This document shows, piece by piece, positions 24,594 through 32,298 of a stretch of 64,000 nt of DNA. Location: NCBI RefSeq assembly GCF_000384295.1, contig NZ_KB913037.1:9127508-9191507 (forward strand). The letters run 5' to 3'. The notes under the pieces were generated by a model. It saw nothing but the letters and a program-made list of their open reading frames with translations, was not told the DNA's origin and ran no database searches. The translations under genes and the position numbers were made by a program. Numbering within the stretch: position 1 is the stretch's first letter; every line of letters begins with the position of its first letter. The stretch comes from Amycolatopsis balhimycina FH 1894. GTDB taxonomy: Bacteria; Actinomycetota; Actinomycetes; Mycobacteriales; Pseudonocardiaceae.

Positions 24594-24894
24594 CGGTCTC
24601 CTCCTTCTCCTCCGGGTGCGGGTGCACCGCTCTCGCCGTCGAGGAGAGCACGGGGGACCGACAATTCCGGGCGGGGCGACGAGAGGCCGGCACCCGGACG
24701 GGTGGGGAGGCGGAGGTGAAGGTGGTGGTCGCCGCCGCGGATCTCACTCGGATGGGTGGTCTTGCACGGGAGGTCGCGGACGCGCGGGGCCGGTGCCCCG
24801 GTTGATCTTGCGTTGCTCGTGGTGATCCACGGCCGGCTCGCGGCGGCGCGTAGCGGCCTGGCCCCGGGAAGCGCCGGGGCCAGGAGAGCTACGG
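24594..24894. other. 301-bp gap, no supported gene
   Basis: Between ssb and the zinc-ribbon gene I see no conserved gene. A 29-codon frame at 24716-24805 on the plus strand ([20 protein letters not shown] then ADARGRCPG) has GGAGG just before its GTG and looks codon-biased, but it is too short to call. The rest is the ssb promoter region and the 3' flank of the zinc-ribbon gene. Confidence 0.35.
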
Positions 24895-25275
24895 CTACTG
24901 ACCCTGCTGAGGGGGCTGACCCGGCTGCGGGAACCCCTGCGGCTGCGAAGGGTACTGCTGACCCGAAGGGTGCTGGAAGCCCTGCTGGGAAAGCCCCTGA
25001 GGCTGCGCCGGATAGCCCGGTGCGGCCTGCTGCCGACTCTGCTCCTCCTGCGCCTGCAGCCGGACGGCGTCCTCCTTCGGGATCCTGTTCTCGATCCCGC
25101 AGAACGTGCACTGGGCCGTGTACTTGACGCTGATCGGGAACAGCGGGATGAAGAACAGGGTGAACTTCGTGACTGCCTTGCGGACCGCGTGCGAAGCGGG
25201 GTTGCCGCAGCGGCCGCACAGGAAGGTCGTCATCGCCAGCACGTAGATCCGCGTACGCCAGCCCCAGATCAACAT
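24895..25275 (-). CDS. Zinc-ribbon protein with Gln/Pro-rich tail
   Basis: A 126-residue protein. Two CxxC pairs form a zinc ribbon (FLCGRCGN and AQCTFCGIENRIPKED) around a hydrophobic segment (VTKFTLFFIPLFPISVKYT). An unstructured tail of Gln, Pro and Gly follows (QGFQHPSGQQYPSQPQGF). Similar short zinc-ribbon proteins are widespread in actinobacteria and uncharacterised. The hydrophobic stretch between the Cys pairs is not long enough to be a sure membrane helix. A later ATG (MTTFLCGRCG) is a possible start. Confidence 0.75.
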   Translation of the reverse strand: MLIWGWRTRIYVLAMTTFLCGRCGNPASHAVRKAVTKFTLFFIPLFPISVKYTAQCTFCGIENRIPKEDAVRLQAQEEQSRQQAAPGYPAQPQGLSQQGFQHPSGQQYPSQPQGFPQPGQPPQQGQ

Positions 25276-25373
25276 CGGTCTTCTCTCTTTCCGTCTTGGG
25301 TCGCCGCGCAGCCTCGCACACGGGTACGCAGCCGCGTGGCGGTTCGCGAGAACTCGGGCGCTAGATTGGGATC

Positions 25374-25799
25374 ATGCCGAGCGACTTCGCCCTGAAGACC
25401 ATGAACGCCGTGCACCGCGGCCTGATCAAGCTCACCGGGGGGCGGGTGGGCTGGCAGGTCGCCATGCCCGTCCTCGAGCTCACCACGACCGGCCGCAAGA
25501 GCGGGCAGCCGCGGTCGGTGCTGCTGACCTCGCCGCACCAGGAAGGTGACACCTGGGTCGTCGTGGCCTCCCGTGGCGGCGATGACACGCACCCCGCGTG
25601 GTTCCTCAACCTGCGTGACAACCCCGAGGTCGAGGTCTCCCTCAAGGGCGGGCCGAAGCGGCCGATGAGCGCCCGGGTCGCCGACGCCGGCGAGCGCGCG
25701 CGCCTGTGGCCGAAGATCACCGCCGACTTCAAGAACTACGCGCAGTACCAGACGAAGACCGAGCGGGAGATCCCGCTCGTCTTCCTCGAACCGCGCTAG
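25374..25799 (+). CDS. Deazaflavin-dependent nitroreductase-family protein (DUF385)
   Basis: A 141-residue split-barrel protein with MNAVHRGLIKLTGGRVGWQ, VLELTTTGRKSGQPRSVLLT, WVVVASRGGDDTHPAWFLNL and VEVSLKGGPKRPMSARVA. It is a full-length member of the F420-dependent Ddn-like family; the TTGRKSGxxR and SxGGxxxHPxWxxNL motifs hold cofactor F420. Such enzymes reduce quinones or nitro compounds. It is convergent with the PBP gene, overlapping it by four bases. Confidence 0.88.
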   Translation: MPSDFALKTMNAVHRGLIKLTGGRVGWQVAMPVLELTTTGRKSGQPRSVLLTSPHQEGDTWVVVASRGGDDTHPAWFLNLRDNPEVEVSLKGGPKRPMSARVADAGERARLWPKITADFKNYAQYQTKTEREIPLVFLEPR

Positions 25800-27898
25800 C
25801 TCCGGGCGGTCAGGTACGCCGGGTCGGGGCCGGGGATCGGCTGGTCCGGGACCCCGGCCAGCAACTGGCTCATGGCGTGGAAGTACGGCGGCGCGGCGAC
25901 CGTGCCGCCGAACGCGCCGTGGCCGCAGTCGCCGAGGTGCACCGGGGTGCCCGGGCAGATCTCCCGCGGGTGCGGGCCGTCGGCGAAGACCATGGACGAC
26001 ACCGCGTAGCCGTCGACACCGCCGACGAACGCCACGGACTCGCTCTGCTGGGTCGTGCCGGTCTTGCCGATGTCCGGGCGGGTCCAGCCGGCGGCACGGG
26101 CGGCTTCGGCCGACGTGCCGCTGGTGGTGTCCTTGCTCAGGCCCGCCTCCAGCGTGTTCGCCACGCTCGTGGGGATGACCTGCTCGCACCCCTGCTGCGG
26201 CACCGGCACGGCGTTCCCCTTCCAGTCGGTCACCGACAGGATCGGGTTCGGCGGGCACCAGACGCCGCCGCTCATCAGCGTCGCCGAGACGTTCGCCATC
26301 TCCAGCGGGCTGACCGGGCTGTTGCCGAGGGTGAACGACAGCAGGTCGCGGAAGTACTGCGACTGCGGCTCGCGGTACTGCGGGTTGCCCGACTTCGGGT
26401 CCGGCGTGCGGCCGGCGTCGTTGGTCGCGAGGGTGTTCCGCAGCCCCAGCTTGTACGCCATGTCCAGCACGGCGGGCATCCCCACCTGCGACTCGAGCCC
26501 GACGAACGCGACGTTCGGTGACGTCGCCAGCCCGTCTTCGAGGGTGATCGGGTCCGCGTAGTGGCCGTCGTTGTGGACGGTGTAGCACGGCGTGTGCGCG
26601 TCGGCGTCCGGCGGCGTGAAGCACTGGCTGTCCGGGTTGGGCAGCGGCGTGTCCAGGCCCGCCTTGCCGGTGACGAGCGCCGCCGCGGACGTGAAGATCT
26701 TGAACGACGAACCCGAGCCGAACTTGTTGCTCGCGTCGGCGACGAGGTCGGTCGACGTCTCGCCCTGGTTCGGGTCCGTGCCGTAGTTCCGGTTGGCGAC
26801 CATGGCGAGCACCTGGTGGCCGTTCTGGCCCGGCTGGACGACGGCGAAGGTGTTGGCCACGCCGTCCTGGGTGGTCGGCACGTTCGCGTCGACGGCGTCC
26901 TTCGTCACCTGGGACACGCGCGGGTCGAGCGTGGTCTTGATCGTGTACCCGCCGGTGGCCAGCTGGTCGGCGGTGAACCCGGCGCGCTCGAGGTAGCTTT
27001 CCGCGTAGGCGCAGAAGAAACCCGCGTCCGGCGCCGCGCCCAGGCAGGAGCCGGACGGTGTGACGGGCCCGTTCGGCAGCAGCCCGAGCGGGGCGGCCTT
27101 CGCCGTCGCCGCGTAGGAGGCCGGGATCGAGCCGTTGGTGACCATGTCGTCGATGACGAGGTTGCGGCGCTGCAGCGCCTTGTCCGGGTGGGCGTACGGG
27201 TTGTAGACGCTGGGGTTGTTCACCATTCCGGCGAGCAGCGCCGCCTGCGGCACGGTCAGTTTGTCCGCTGTCGTCCCGAAGTACGCTTTTGCCGCGGCAC
27301 CGACCCCGTACACGGTTCCGCTGAATTCCACCACGTTGAGGTAATCGGCGAGAATGTCGTCCTTGCTCTTCGTTTCGTTCAGCTGGACGGCCATTTTCGC
27401 CTCCCGCAGCTTGCGGGCGAGCGAGTCCTCGCGGTCGGCCTGCTGGGCCGCGGGGTCGGTCCGGTCGACGACGTTGATCAGGTAGTTCTTGACGTCCTGC
27501 TGCGTGATCGTCGACGCGCCCTGCAGCGCGCCGCCGGTGCTGTCGTTCACCGCCGCGCGGAGCATTCCCTGCATGTCAACGCCGCCTTCGGTGGAGAACC
27601 GGCGGTCCTCGACCGCGATGATCGCGGCCTTCATCGTCGTCGCGATCCCGGCCGCGGTGACCGGCAGGCGGTACTGCGCGTAGAGCGTCGCGATCGAGGT
27701 GCCGTCGCGGTCGGTGACCGTGGTGGTCAGCGGCGGATCGGCGGCGGCGAGCTGGGCCGAAATGGCGTCCACCGAATCGCTGACCTGATTCGACAGCAGG
27801 CCCGCGCCGATGGCGGCGGGCGCCATCGTCCCGGCCGCCAGGATTCCGGCGAGCACACAAAAACCGACAAATCCGACCACGCCCCGATGACGATTCAC
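25796..27898 (-). CDS. Class A penicillin-binding protein (GT51 + transpeptidase)
   Basis: A 700-residue bifunctional peptidoglycan synthase with one N-terminal membrane anchor (about 7-33). The GT51 glycosyltransferase domain has catalytic E97 in VEDRRFSTEGGVD, then QGASTITQQ (126-134) and LAGMVNNPSVYNPYAHP. The transpeptidase domain has S397-S-F-K400 (SxxK), TSPNVAF (SxN) and GKTGTT. It acts on lipid II outside the membrane. It is relevant here because a glycopeptide producer must protect exactly this step, although the gene lies 26 kb from the cluster. It is a single-gene unit. The start has no strong ribosome binding site. Confidence 0.93.
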   Translation of the reverse strand: MNRHRGVVGFVGFCVLAGILAAGTMAPAAIGAGLLSNQVSDSVDAISAQLAAADPPLTTTVTDRDGTSIATLYAQYRLPVTAAGIATTMKAAIIAVEDRRFSTEGGVDMQGMLRAAVNDSTGGALQGASTITQQDVKNYLINVVDRTDPAAQQADREDSLARKLREAKMAVQLNETKSKDDILADYLNVVEFSGTVYGVGAAAKAYFGTTADKLTVPQAALLAGMVNNPSVYNPYAHPDKALQRRNLVIDDMVTNGSIPASYAATAKAAPLGLLPNGPVTPSGSCLGAAPDAGFFCAYAESYLERAGFTADQLATGGYTIKTTLDPRVSQVTKDAVDANVPTTQDGVANTFAVVQPGQNGHQVLAMVANRNYGTDPNQGETSTDLVADASNKFGSGSSFKIFTSAAALVTGKAGLDTPLPNPDSQCFTPPDADAHTPCYTVHNDGHYADPITLEDGLATSPNVAFVGLESQVGMPAVLDMAYKLGLRNTLATNDAGRTPDPKSGNPQYREPQSQYFRDLLSFTLGNSPVSPLEMANVSATLMSGGVWCPPNPILSVTDWKGNAVPVPQQGCEQVIPTSVANTLEAGLSKDTTSGTSAEAARAAGWTRPDIGKTGTTQQSESVAFVGGVDGYAVSSMVFADGPHPREICPGTPVHLGDCGHGAFGGTVAAPPYFHAMSQLLAGVPDQPIPGPDPAYLTARS

Positions 27899-27952
27899 GA
27901 ATTCGAGATTAGGCAGCGGGCGATAAAGCTTCCGTTCGGTGAGACATGTGCC

Positions 27953-28117
27953 TCACCGGGCCAACCTGCCGAGCAGTGCCGAAGCGACCGAAATGGCCAC
28001 CGCGGTCGCCGCGGCCAGCACGGCGAAGCCGGTCCCGAGGTGCGCGGGCGTGCCGATCAGCAGGCCCCGCAGCGCGTCGACCTGGTAGCTCAGCGGGTTG
28101 ACCGGCGCAGCGGGCCC
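27953..28117 (-). pseudogene. ABC-2 permease, C-terminal fragment only
   Basis: The frame PVNPLSYQVDALRGLLIGTP, then a final hydrophobic helix AVLAAATAVAISVASALLGR and LAR-stop, is the characteristic C-terminus of DrrB-type ABC-2 exporters (NPLSYxVDALRGLLIG). The preceding roughly 200 residues with the other membrane helices are missing; the fragment begins right after the ATPase remnant. It is a deletion remnant, not a functional transporter subunit. Confidence 0.8.
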
Positions 28118-28120
28118 GGG

Positions 28121-28318
28121 TCAGCCGAGACGGCGGGCGGTACGGTGAGTGGCACGGACACCGCGGATCCCTCCTTCTTCGTTGCCGAGGCGGTTCCCGG
28201 TCACCGCCCGGAACACGTCGTCCAAAGTGGACTCCGGGCCGAGGTCGGCCTCCAGCTCGGCGGGTGTGCCCAGTGTGCGGATCCGGCCGGTGCAGCGCAC
28301 CGCGGCGGGTTCGGTCAT
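28121..28318 (-). pseudogene. DrrA-type ABC ATPase, C-terminal fragment
   Basis: Sixty-five codons reading CTGRIRTLGTPAELEADLGPE, then STLDDVFRAVTGNRLGNEEG and the tail GIRGVRATHRTARRLG. This is the end of a drug-exporter ATPase (GRIxALGTPAEL...TLDDVF...TG). Walker A, the signature and Walker B are all gone: the ATG at 28318 leads directly into the distal part. That ATG overlaps the MarR stop (ATGA), so the deletion fused the original start to the 3' third of the gene. Confidence 0.8.
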
Positions 28319-28755
28319 GGCTGCTCCTTCAGGATGCCCATGAGTTTTTCCAGGGCGGGCAACGCCTGTTCGATCGCCGCTGTGTCCTCTTCGGACAGTC
28401 CGGCGAGGGCGTCGGCGACGAGCCCGGCCCGGGCGCGTCGCCAGGCCGCCATCCGGTCGGCGGCCGCGCCGGTGATCTCCAGCCGGGCCGCGCGGCGGTC
28501 GGCGGGGTCGGCCTCGCGGCGCAGCAGCCCGGCGTCGACGAGCTGGTTCACCAGCGTGCTGACCGAGTTGTTCGCCAGGTGCAGCTCGCGCGCGGCGGCG
28601 GCGACGCCGATGCCGGGCTGGTCGGCCACCACGCGCAGGACTTCGACCTGGGCGCCGGGCAGCGGGAAACCCGGCACGCCGGCCCGGACCCGGCGGCGCA
28701 GCACCCGGCGGATCCCGTGGACGGCACCCAGGAGCCGTTCGGCGACTTCGGTCAT
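28315..28755 (-). CDS. MarR-family transcriptional regulator
   Basis: A 146-residue winged-helix regulator: FPLPGAQVEVLRVVADQPGI, ARELHLANNSVSTLVNQLVD (recognition helix), LLRREADPADRRAARLEITG (wing with the DxR-R motif), then a dimerisation helix. It is the intact first gene of a former MarR-ABC exporter operon; both exporter genes downstream are broken, so its own targets here are lost except possibly itself. An inverted repeat lies upstream. Confidence 0.88.
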   Translation of the reverse strand: MTEVAERLLGAVHGIRRVLRRRVRAGVPGFPLPGAQVEVLRVVADQPGIGVAAAARELHLANNSVSTLVNQLVDAGLLRREADPADRRAARLEITGAAADRMAAWRRARAGLVADALAGLSEEDTAAIEQALPALEKLMGILKEQP

Positions 28756-28785
28756 GCCCCTAAAAGTAGCTCTGACTCAGATCTA

Positions 28786-28798
28786 TTAGCAACGCTAA
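28786..28798. promoter_or_regulatory. MarR operator candidate TTAGC-AAC-GCTAA
   Basis: A perfect 5-3-5 inverted repeat in an AT-rich stretch 31 bp upstream of the marR start. Size and position fit an autoregulatory MarR operator. Confidence 0.5.
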
Positions 28799-28826
28799 AT
28801 GTCTGGTTGGTGCGGAAAGGGAAAAG

Positions 28827-29150
28827 TCAGCGGCGCGCGGCTTCGGCGAGGGCCAAGTCGAGCAGGCCGGGGAAGCGGGCGTCGAACTCCTCGCGGCGCA
28901 GCGCGTTCAGCCGCTGCGTGCCGCTGTCCCACTGCCGGAGCAGCCCGGCCGCGCGGAGGATCTTGAAGTGCCGGGACGCGGCGGGCTTGCTGACCGGCGG
29001 CATGATCGCGCCGCACGATTGGCCGGGTTCGCGGGCGAGGGCGGCGACCATGGCCAGCCGGTACGGGTCGCGCAGGGCTTCCAGGGCTGCGGCGAAGGTG
29101 ACGTCTTCGAGGGCCGGGTGGTCCAGGGGGGTCGCGGTGCGGCTGGCCAT
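28827..29150 (-). CDS. ArsR-family helix-turn-helix regulator
   Basis: A 107-residue winged-helix protein: ALEDVTFAAALEALRDPYRLAMVAAL, then the recognition region VSKPAASRHFKILRAAGLLR and the wing QWDSGTQRLNALRREEFDARFPG. There is no ArsR-type CxC metal site; one Cys (SCGAIM) is present. ArsR-fold regulators of this kind often repress a divergent redox gene. Here the divergent neighbour is a quinone-reductase-type dehydrogenase, with an inverted repeat in between. Confidence 0.85.
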   Translation of the reverse strand: MASRTATPLDHPALEDVTFAAALEALRDPYRLAMVAALAREPGQSCGAIMPPVSKPAASRHFKILRAAGLLRQWDSGTQRLNALRREEFDARFPGLLDLALAEAARR

Positions 29151-29200
29151 GGCCCGAGTATCCCCGGTTGCCCGGGCGGCGGACGCTGTGCCATGGTCGA

Positions 29201-29220
29201 TGTTAGTCAGTTGGTTAACA
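29201..29220. promoter_or_regulatory. Operator candidate TGTTA-N10-TAACA between arsR-type gene and dehydrogenase
   Basis: A perfect 5-bp inverted repeat (overall TGTTAGTCAGTTGGTTAACA) ends 12 bp before the dehydrogenase start and lies 51 bp from the divergent regulator start. It is AT-rich against the surrounding DNA. It is probably bound by the ArsR-type protein. Confidence 0.55.
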
Positions 29221-29232
29221 TGAGGAGTTCCG

Positions 29233-30222
29233 GTGCGCGTTTACCGTCCCCAGTCCGGCCGCCTGGTCCAGCGTGAAGAGCCGACGCCCGAGCCGCGACG
29301 GGGCGAGGTGCTCGTCCGCGTCCGGGCGGTGTCGTTGAACTACCGCGACCTGCTCATCCTGAACGGCGACCACTTCGCCACCGGGTCCGGTGGTCTGATC
29401 CCCGTCTCGGACGCCGCGGGCGAGGTCGTCGCGGTCGGCGAGGGGGTCACGCGCTTCGCCGGGGGAGACCGGGTGATCAACGTCTTCCACCCGGACTGGA
29501 TCGCCGGCCGGATGCCGGACACCGCGATGGGGTACGGCAACGGCCGGGACGGCTGGCTCGCCGAATACCGCGCCGTCCCGGAGCACGCACTCGTCGCACT
29601 GGCGGATTCGCTGACCTTCGAGCAGGGCGCGACCTTGCCGTGTGCCGCTGTCACGGCGTGGACGTCGCTCGACGGCGTGCGCCCGGGCGATGTCGTGCTG
29701 ACCCTCGGCACCGGCGGCGTCTCCCTGTTCGCCGTGCAGCTGGCGAAGGCGCGTGGGGCACGGGTCGTCGCGACGACGTCGAGCGCGGCCAAGGCGGCGA
29801 AGCTGACCGAACTCGGCGCCGACACGGTGATCGACTACGTCGCGACGCCGGAATGGGGCAAGGCGGTGCTCGACTCCACCGGCGGGCGGGGCGCGGACCG
29901 GATCGTCGAGGTCGGCGGGCCCGGCACGTTCACGCAGTCGCTGGTCGCGGCCGGGACGCACCACGCCGAGATCGCGCTCGTCGGGTTCGTCGGCCGGAGC
30001 GGGCCCCCGGTCGACTTCATGGACCTGTTCCGCAGCGGCGCGACCGTGCGGAAGATCTGGGTCGGCAGCCGAGAGGACACCGAGGACCTCCTCCGGTGGC
30101 TCGCCGTGTGGCCGATCGAGCCGGTCATCGACAGCGTTCACTCGTTCGAGGACGCCGGGGCGGCGTTCCGGCGCTTCGAGAGCCAGGAGAACTTCGGGAA
30201 GGTCGTGATCACCACCGCGTGA
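29233..30222 (+). CDS. Zinc-less NAD(P)-dependent alcohol dehydrogenase / quinone oxidoreductase (MDR superfamily)
   Basis: A 329-residue medium-chain dehydrogenase. The GroES-like N-terminus includes VRAVSLNYRDLLILNGDHF and PVSDAAGEVVAVGEGVTRF. The Rossmann domain includes the motif LGTGGVSLFAVQLAKARGARV, then LGADTVIDY and ALVGFVGRSG. The catalytic zinc Cys is absent (NYRDLLI in place of a CxSD motif), so it is probably an NADPH quinone or enone reductase rather than a classical zinc alcohol dehydrogenase. The GTG start has GAGGAG upstream. It is divergent from the ArsR-type gene. Confidence 0.85.
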   Translation: MRVYRPQSGRLVQREEPTPEPRRGEVLVRVRAVSLNYRDLLILNGDHFATGSGGLIPVSDAAGEVVAVGEGVTRFAGGDRVINVFHPDWIAGRMPDTAMGYGNGRDGWLAEYRAVPEHALVALADSLTFEQGATLPCAAVTAWTSLDGVRPGDVVLTLGTGGVSLFAVQLAKARGARVVATTSSAAKAAKLTELGADTVIDYVATPEWGKAVLDSTGGRGADRIVEVGGPGTFTQSLVAAGTHHAEIALVGFVGRSGPPVDFMDLFRSGATVRKIWVGSREDTEDLLRWLAVWPIEPVIDSVHSFEDAGAAFRRFESQENFGKVVITTA

Positions 30223-30442
30223 GACGAGGGGAGATACCGCTGATCGGCTGAACTGTTTCACCGCTGACCGTTCGGCGGCGGGCCGGTGCCGTTCGCCGCG
30301 CGGGCGACGGCGTTCCGGGCGGAATGGGCAGCGCGGGCGCATGCTGTCCTTTCCGGCCCCGCGTCCCCGCGCCTGACGTCCACTGTGGACATTGCCAGTG
30401 CGCCCGGTCCGGCGGTCTTCTCGCCCGAAGATAGGAACGTTC

Positions 30443-30997
30443 GTGACCCTGCTGGACAGCAAGCTCGTCCGCTGCTGGACGTCTCGCCCGCACCTGCAGT
30501 CCCTCTACGCCCTCGCCGCGGCCGCCCCGCGGGTGCGCGCCGCCCTCGGCCTCGTGCCCACCGGCGGCGGCACGGTCGGCTTCAAAGTGGACGGGGACGC
30601 GCTGGCCCGCACCGAGGCGGAGCTGATCGCCGCGACGTCGGCGCGGCTGCCGGTGCACCCGCTGGTGACGCAGGACTTCCACGGCCGCTCGACGGTCCGG
30701 TGCTGGCGCCGCAACCGCGACCTGCGCGTGCTGACCGGCGACCTGGTCGACGTCGCGGACCGGCTGAGCCGGGCGGGCTACGGCGGCTGCCTGCGGTCGG
30801 CGACCGTCGAGTTCGCCGAGCCGTCCGGACGCCGGCAGGGGAAGCTCGCGCTGGTGTACCTGTTCGACCGCGGCACGTTCCACGCCTCGGCGCCGGGGAG
30901 CTTGCCCCTGGACCGGGCGCTGGAGCTGCGGGCCCGGGCCGCGCTGCACGGCGCGTTACCGCTCGAACCCGTCGCGCAGCGGCGGTTCGTGCTCTGA
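30443..30997 (+). CDS. Conserved hypothetical protein, 184 aa
   Basis: It starts VTLLDSKLVRCWTSRPHLQS and continues VRAALGLVPTGGGTVGFKVD, GRSTVRCWRRNRDLRVLTGD, GYGGCLRSATVEFAEPSGRR and KLALVYLFDRGTFHASAPG. It is an alpha/beta protein with no transmembrane segment or recognisable catalytic motif. GTG 30443 has AGGA upstream and the frame shows good codon bias. The preceding 220-bp gap shows no gene. I do not recognise the family. Confidence 0.6.
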   Translation: MTLLDSKLVRCWTSRPHLQSLYALAAAAPRVRAALGLVPTGGGTVGFKVDGDALARTEAELIAATSARLPVHPLVTQDFHGRSTVRCWRRNRDLRVLTGDLVDVADRLSRAGYGGCLRSATVEFAEPSGRRQGKLALVYLFDRGTFHASAPGSLPLDRALELRARAALHGALPLEPVAQRRFVL

Positions 30998-31079
30998 GGA
31001 CGGCCCTGAAAATCCGCCGATTGGCGCAGGGCGGGCGTTCTGCGAAGATGCTGCTCTCGTCCGATCGAAGGAGATGGCC

Positions 31080-31487
31080 GTGGCTTCTCGTCTCAACCCC
31101 TACCTGAGCTTCCGCGACGACGCGCGGCAGGCCATGGAGTTCTACAAGAGCGTCTTCGGTGGCACGCTGACGGTGAACACGTTCGGGGAATTCGGTTCAC
31201 CCGAAGGGGCGGACGCGGACAAGATCATGCACTCCCAGCTGGAGGCCGAGAACGGCTTCACGTTGATGGCGTCGGACACCCCGGCCGGGATGGAGCACCG
31301 CCCCGGCACGAACATCTCGGTGAGCCTCAGCGGGGACGACGCCGACGACCTGCGCGGTTATTGGGAAAAGCTCAGCGACGGCGGCACCGTGACGGTTCCG
31401 TTCGAAAAGCAGATGTGGGGCGACGAATTCGGCGCCTGCGTCGACCGGTTCGGCATTCCCTGGATGGTCAACGTCGTCCACGGCTAG
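31080..31487 (+). CDS. VOC-family (PhnB/3-demethylubiquinone-9 methyltransferase-like) protein
   Basis: A 135-residue glyoxalase-fold protein: NPYLSFRDDARQAMEFYKSV, FGGTLTVNTFGEFG, KIMHSQLEAENGFTLMASDT, NISVSLSGDDADDLRGYWEK and FGACVDRFGIPWMVNV. This is the PhnB-like subgroup, whose metal site and reaction are mostly uncharacterised. AAGGAG at 31068-31073 is adjacent to an ATG at 31074 but ideally spaced for the GTG at 31080, which was taken as the start. Confidence 0.85.
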   Translation: MASRLNPYLSFRDDARQAMEFYKSVFGGTLTVNTFGEFGSPEGADADKIMHSQLEAENGFTLMASDTPAGMEHRPGTNISVSLSGDDADDLRGYWEKLSDGGTVTVPFEKQMWGDEFGACVDRFGIPWMVNVVHG

Positions 31488-31568
31488 CCACGAGCCGTTG
31501 CAGCCGGTGCCCTCGTCGGTGACGATGGGGGGACCGGCGTGGCGTGGCGCCGGGCCGAAGGAGGCCCG

Positions 31569-32198
31569 ATGGCGGGTTTTCCCTGGACGTGTGCGCAGTG
31601 TGGCGCGGTCAACGACCCGGGTGCCGGTCGGTGCGGCACCTGCGGGAGCCTGGCACCGGGCCGGGCTCGCGCGCGGGCGCTGTGGGTCCTGCTGACCCTG
31701 ATGCTGGTCGCCGGCGTCGCAGTGGGCGGCGTCCTGCTGTTCACCGGGCGCTCCCGGCCTTCGCCGTCAGCGTCGGGGTCCTTCCCGGAGTACACGACGC
31801 CGGTGCTGCCGACCACGAAGACAGTGGTCACGACCGCCGCCGCCACCCCGCCCGTCACGCCGTCGACGTCCACTTCGGCCACGCCGGACGGGAAGCCCTG
31901 CCCGGGCGACGCCGCGCGGTACCTGCCCGGCGGCGAGGGGACCGCGCTGCTCGTGGCGCAGACCGCGAAGTCCCTCGTCACGGTCTGCCGGACGCCCGAC
32001 GGCCGGATCTTCTACGACGGCCAGGCCCGCGGGCAGGCGGCCTCCGGCGACACCCACATAGTGCTGCCGGCCCAGGCCGAGGGGGACGGCTTCGTCGCGG
32101 AGAACGGCGACTACACCTACAAGGTCGGTGGCGGCAAGCTGGTCGTGTCGGCCGGGTCCGAGGTGCTCTCGGACGAGGAGCTGACCACGGTCGGCTGA
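31569..32198 (+). CDS. Single-pass membrane protein with N-terminal RanBP2-type zinc finger
   Basis: A 209-residue protein. The N-terminal FPWTCAQCGAVNDPGAGRC then GTCGS matches the W-x-C-x2-C-x3-N-x6-C-x2-C pattern of RanBP2-type zinc fingers. One transmembrane helix follows (ALWVLLTLMLVAGVAVGGVL, about 40-60), then a Thr/Pro/Ser-rich linker and an extracytoplasmic domain with one Cys pair (GKPCPGDAARYL and LVTVCRTPDG) and a beta-rich C-terminus. The finger should be cytoplasmic. ATG 31569 has GGAGG five bases upstream. Function unknown. Confidence 0.7.
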   Translation: MAGFPWTCAQCGAVNDPGAGRCGTCGSLAPGRARARALWVLLTLMLVAGVAVGGVLLFTGRSRPSPSASGSFPEYTTPVLPTTKTVVTTAAATPPVTPSTSTSATPDGKPCPGDAARYLPGGEGTALLVAQTAKSLVTVCRTPDGRIFYDGQARGQAASGDTHIVLPAQAEGDGFVAENGDYTYKVGGGKLVVSAGSEVLSDEELTTVG

Positions 32199-32245
32199 GC
32201 GCTGTCGGGTGAGCGCTGTCGGGTGAGCGCTGCCGGGTGAGCGCT
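32196..32245. repeat. 14-bp tandem repeat TGAGCGCTGTCGGG, about 3.5 copies
   Basis: Copies begin at 32196, 32210 and 32224 (the last with one T to C change), and a partial fourth at 32238. The first TGA is the stop codon of the zinc-finger gene. Each unit contains the palindrome AGCGCT. Confidence 0.8.
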
Positions 32246-32298
32246 CAGGATGTGGGAATGCGGCCGGGCCCGGACCCCGTTTCGCGCATGCTGGAGCC

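Noticed and set aside
24716..24805. 29-codon frame with a ribosome binding site after ssb
   Set aside because: Codon bias looks plausible but it is too short, with no recognisable family; kept only as a note in the gap entry.
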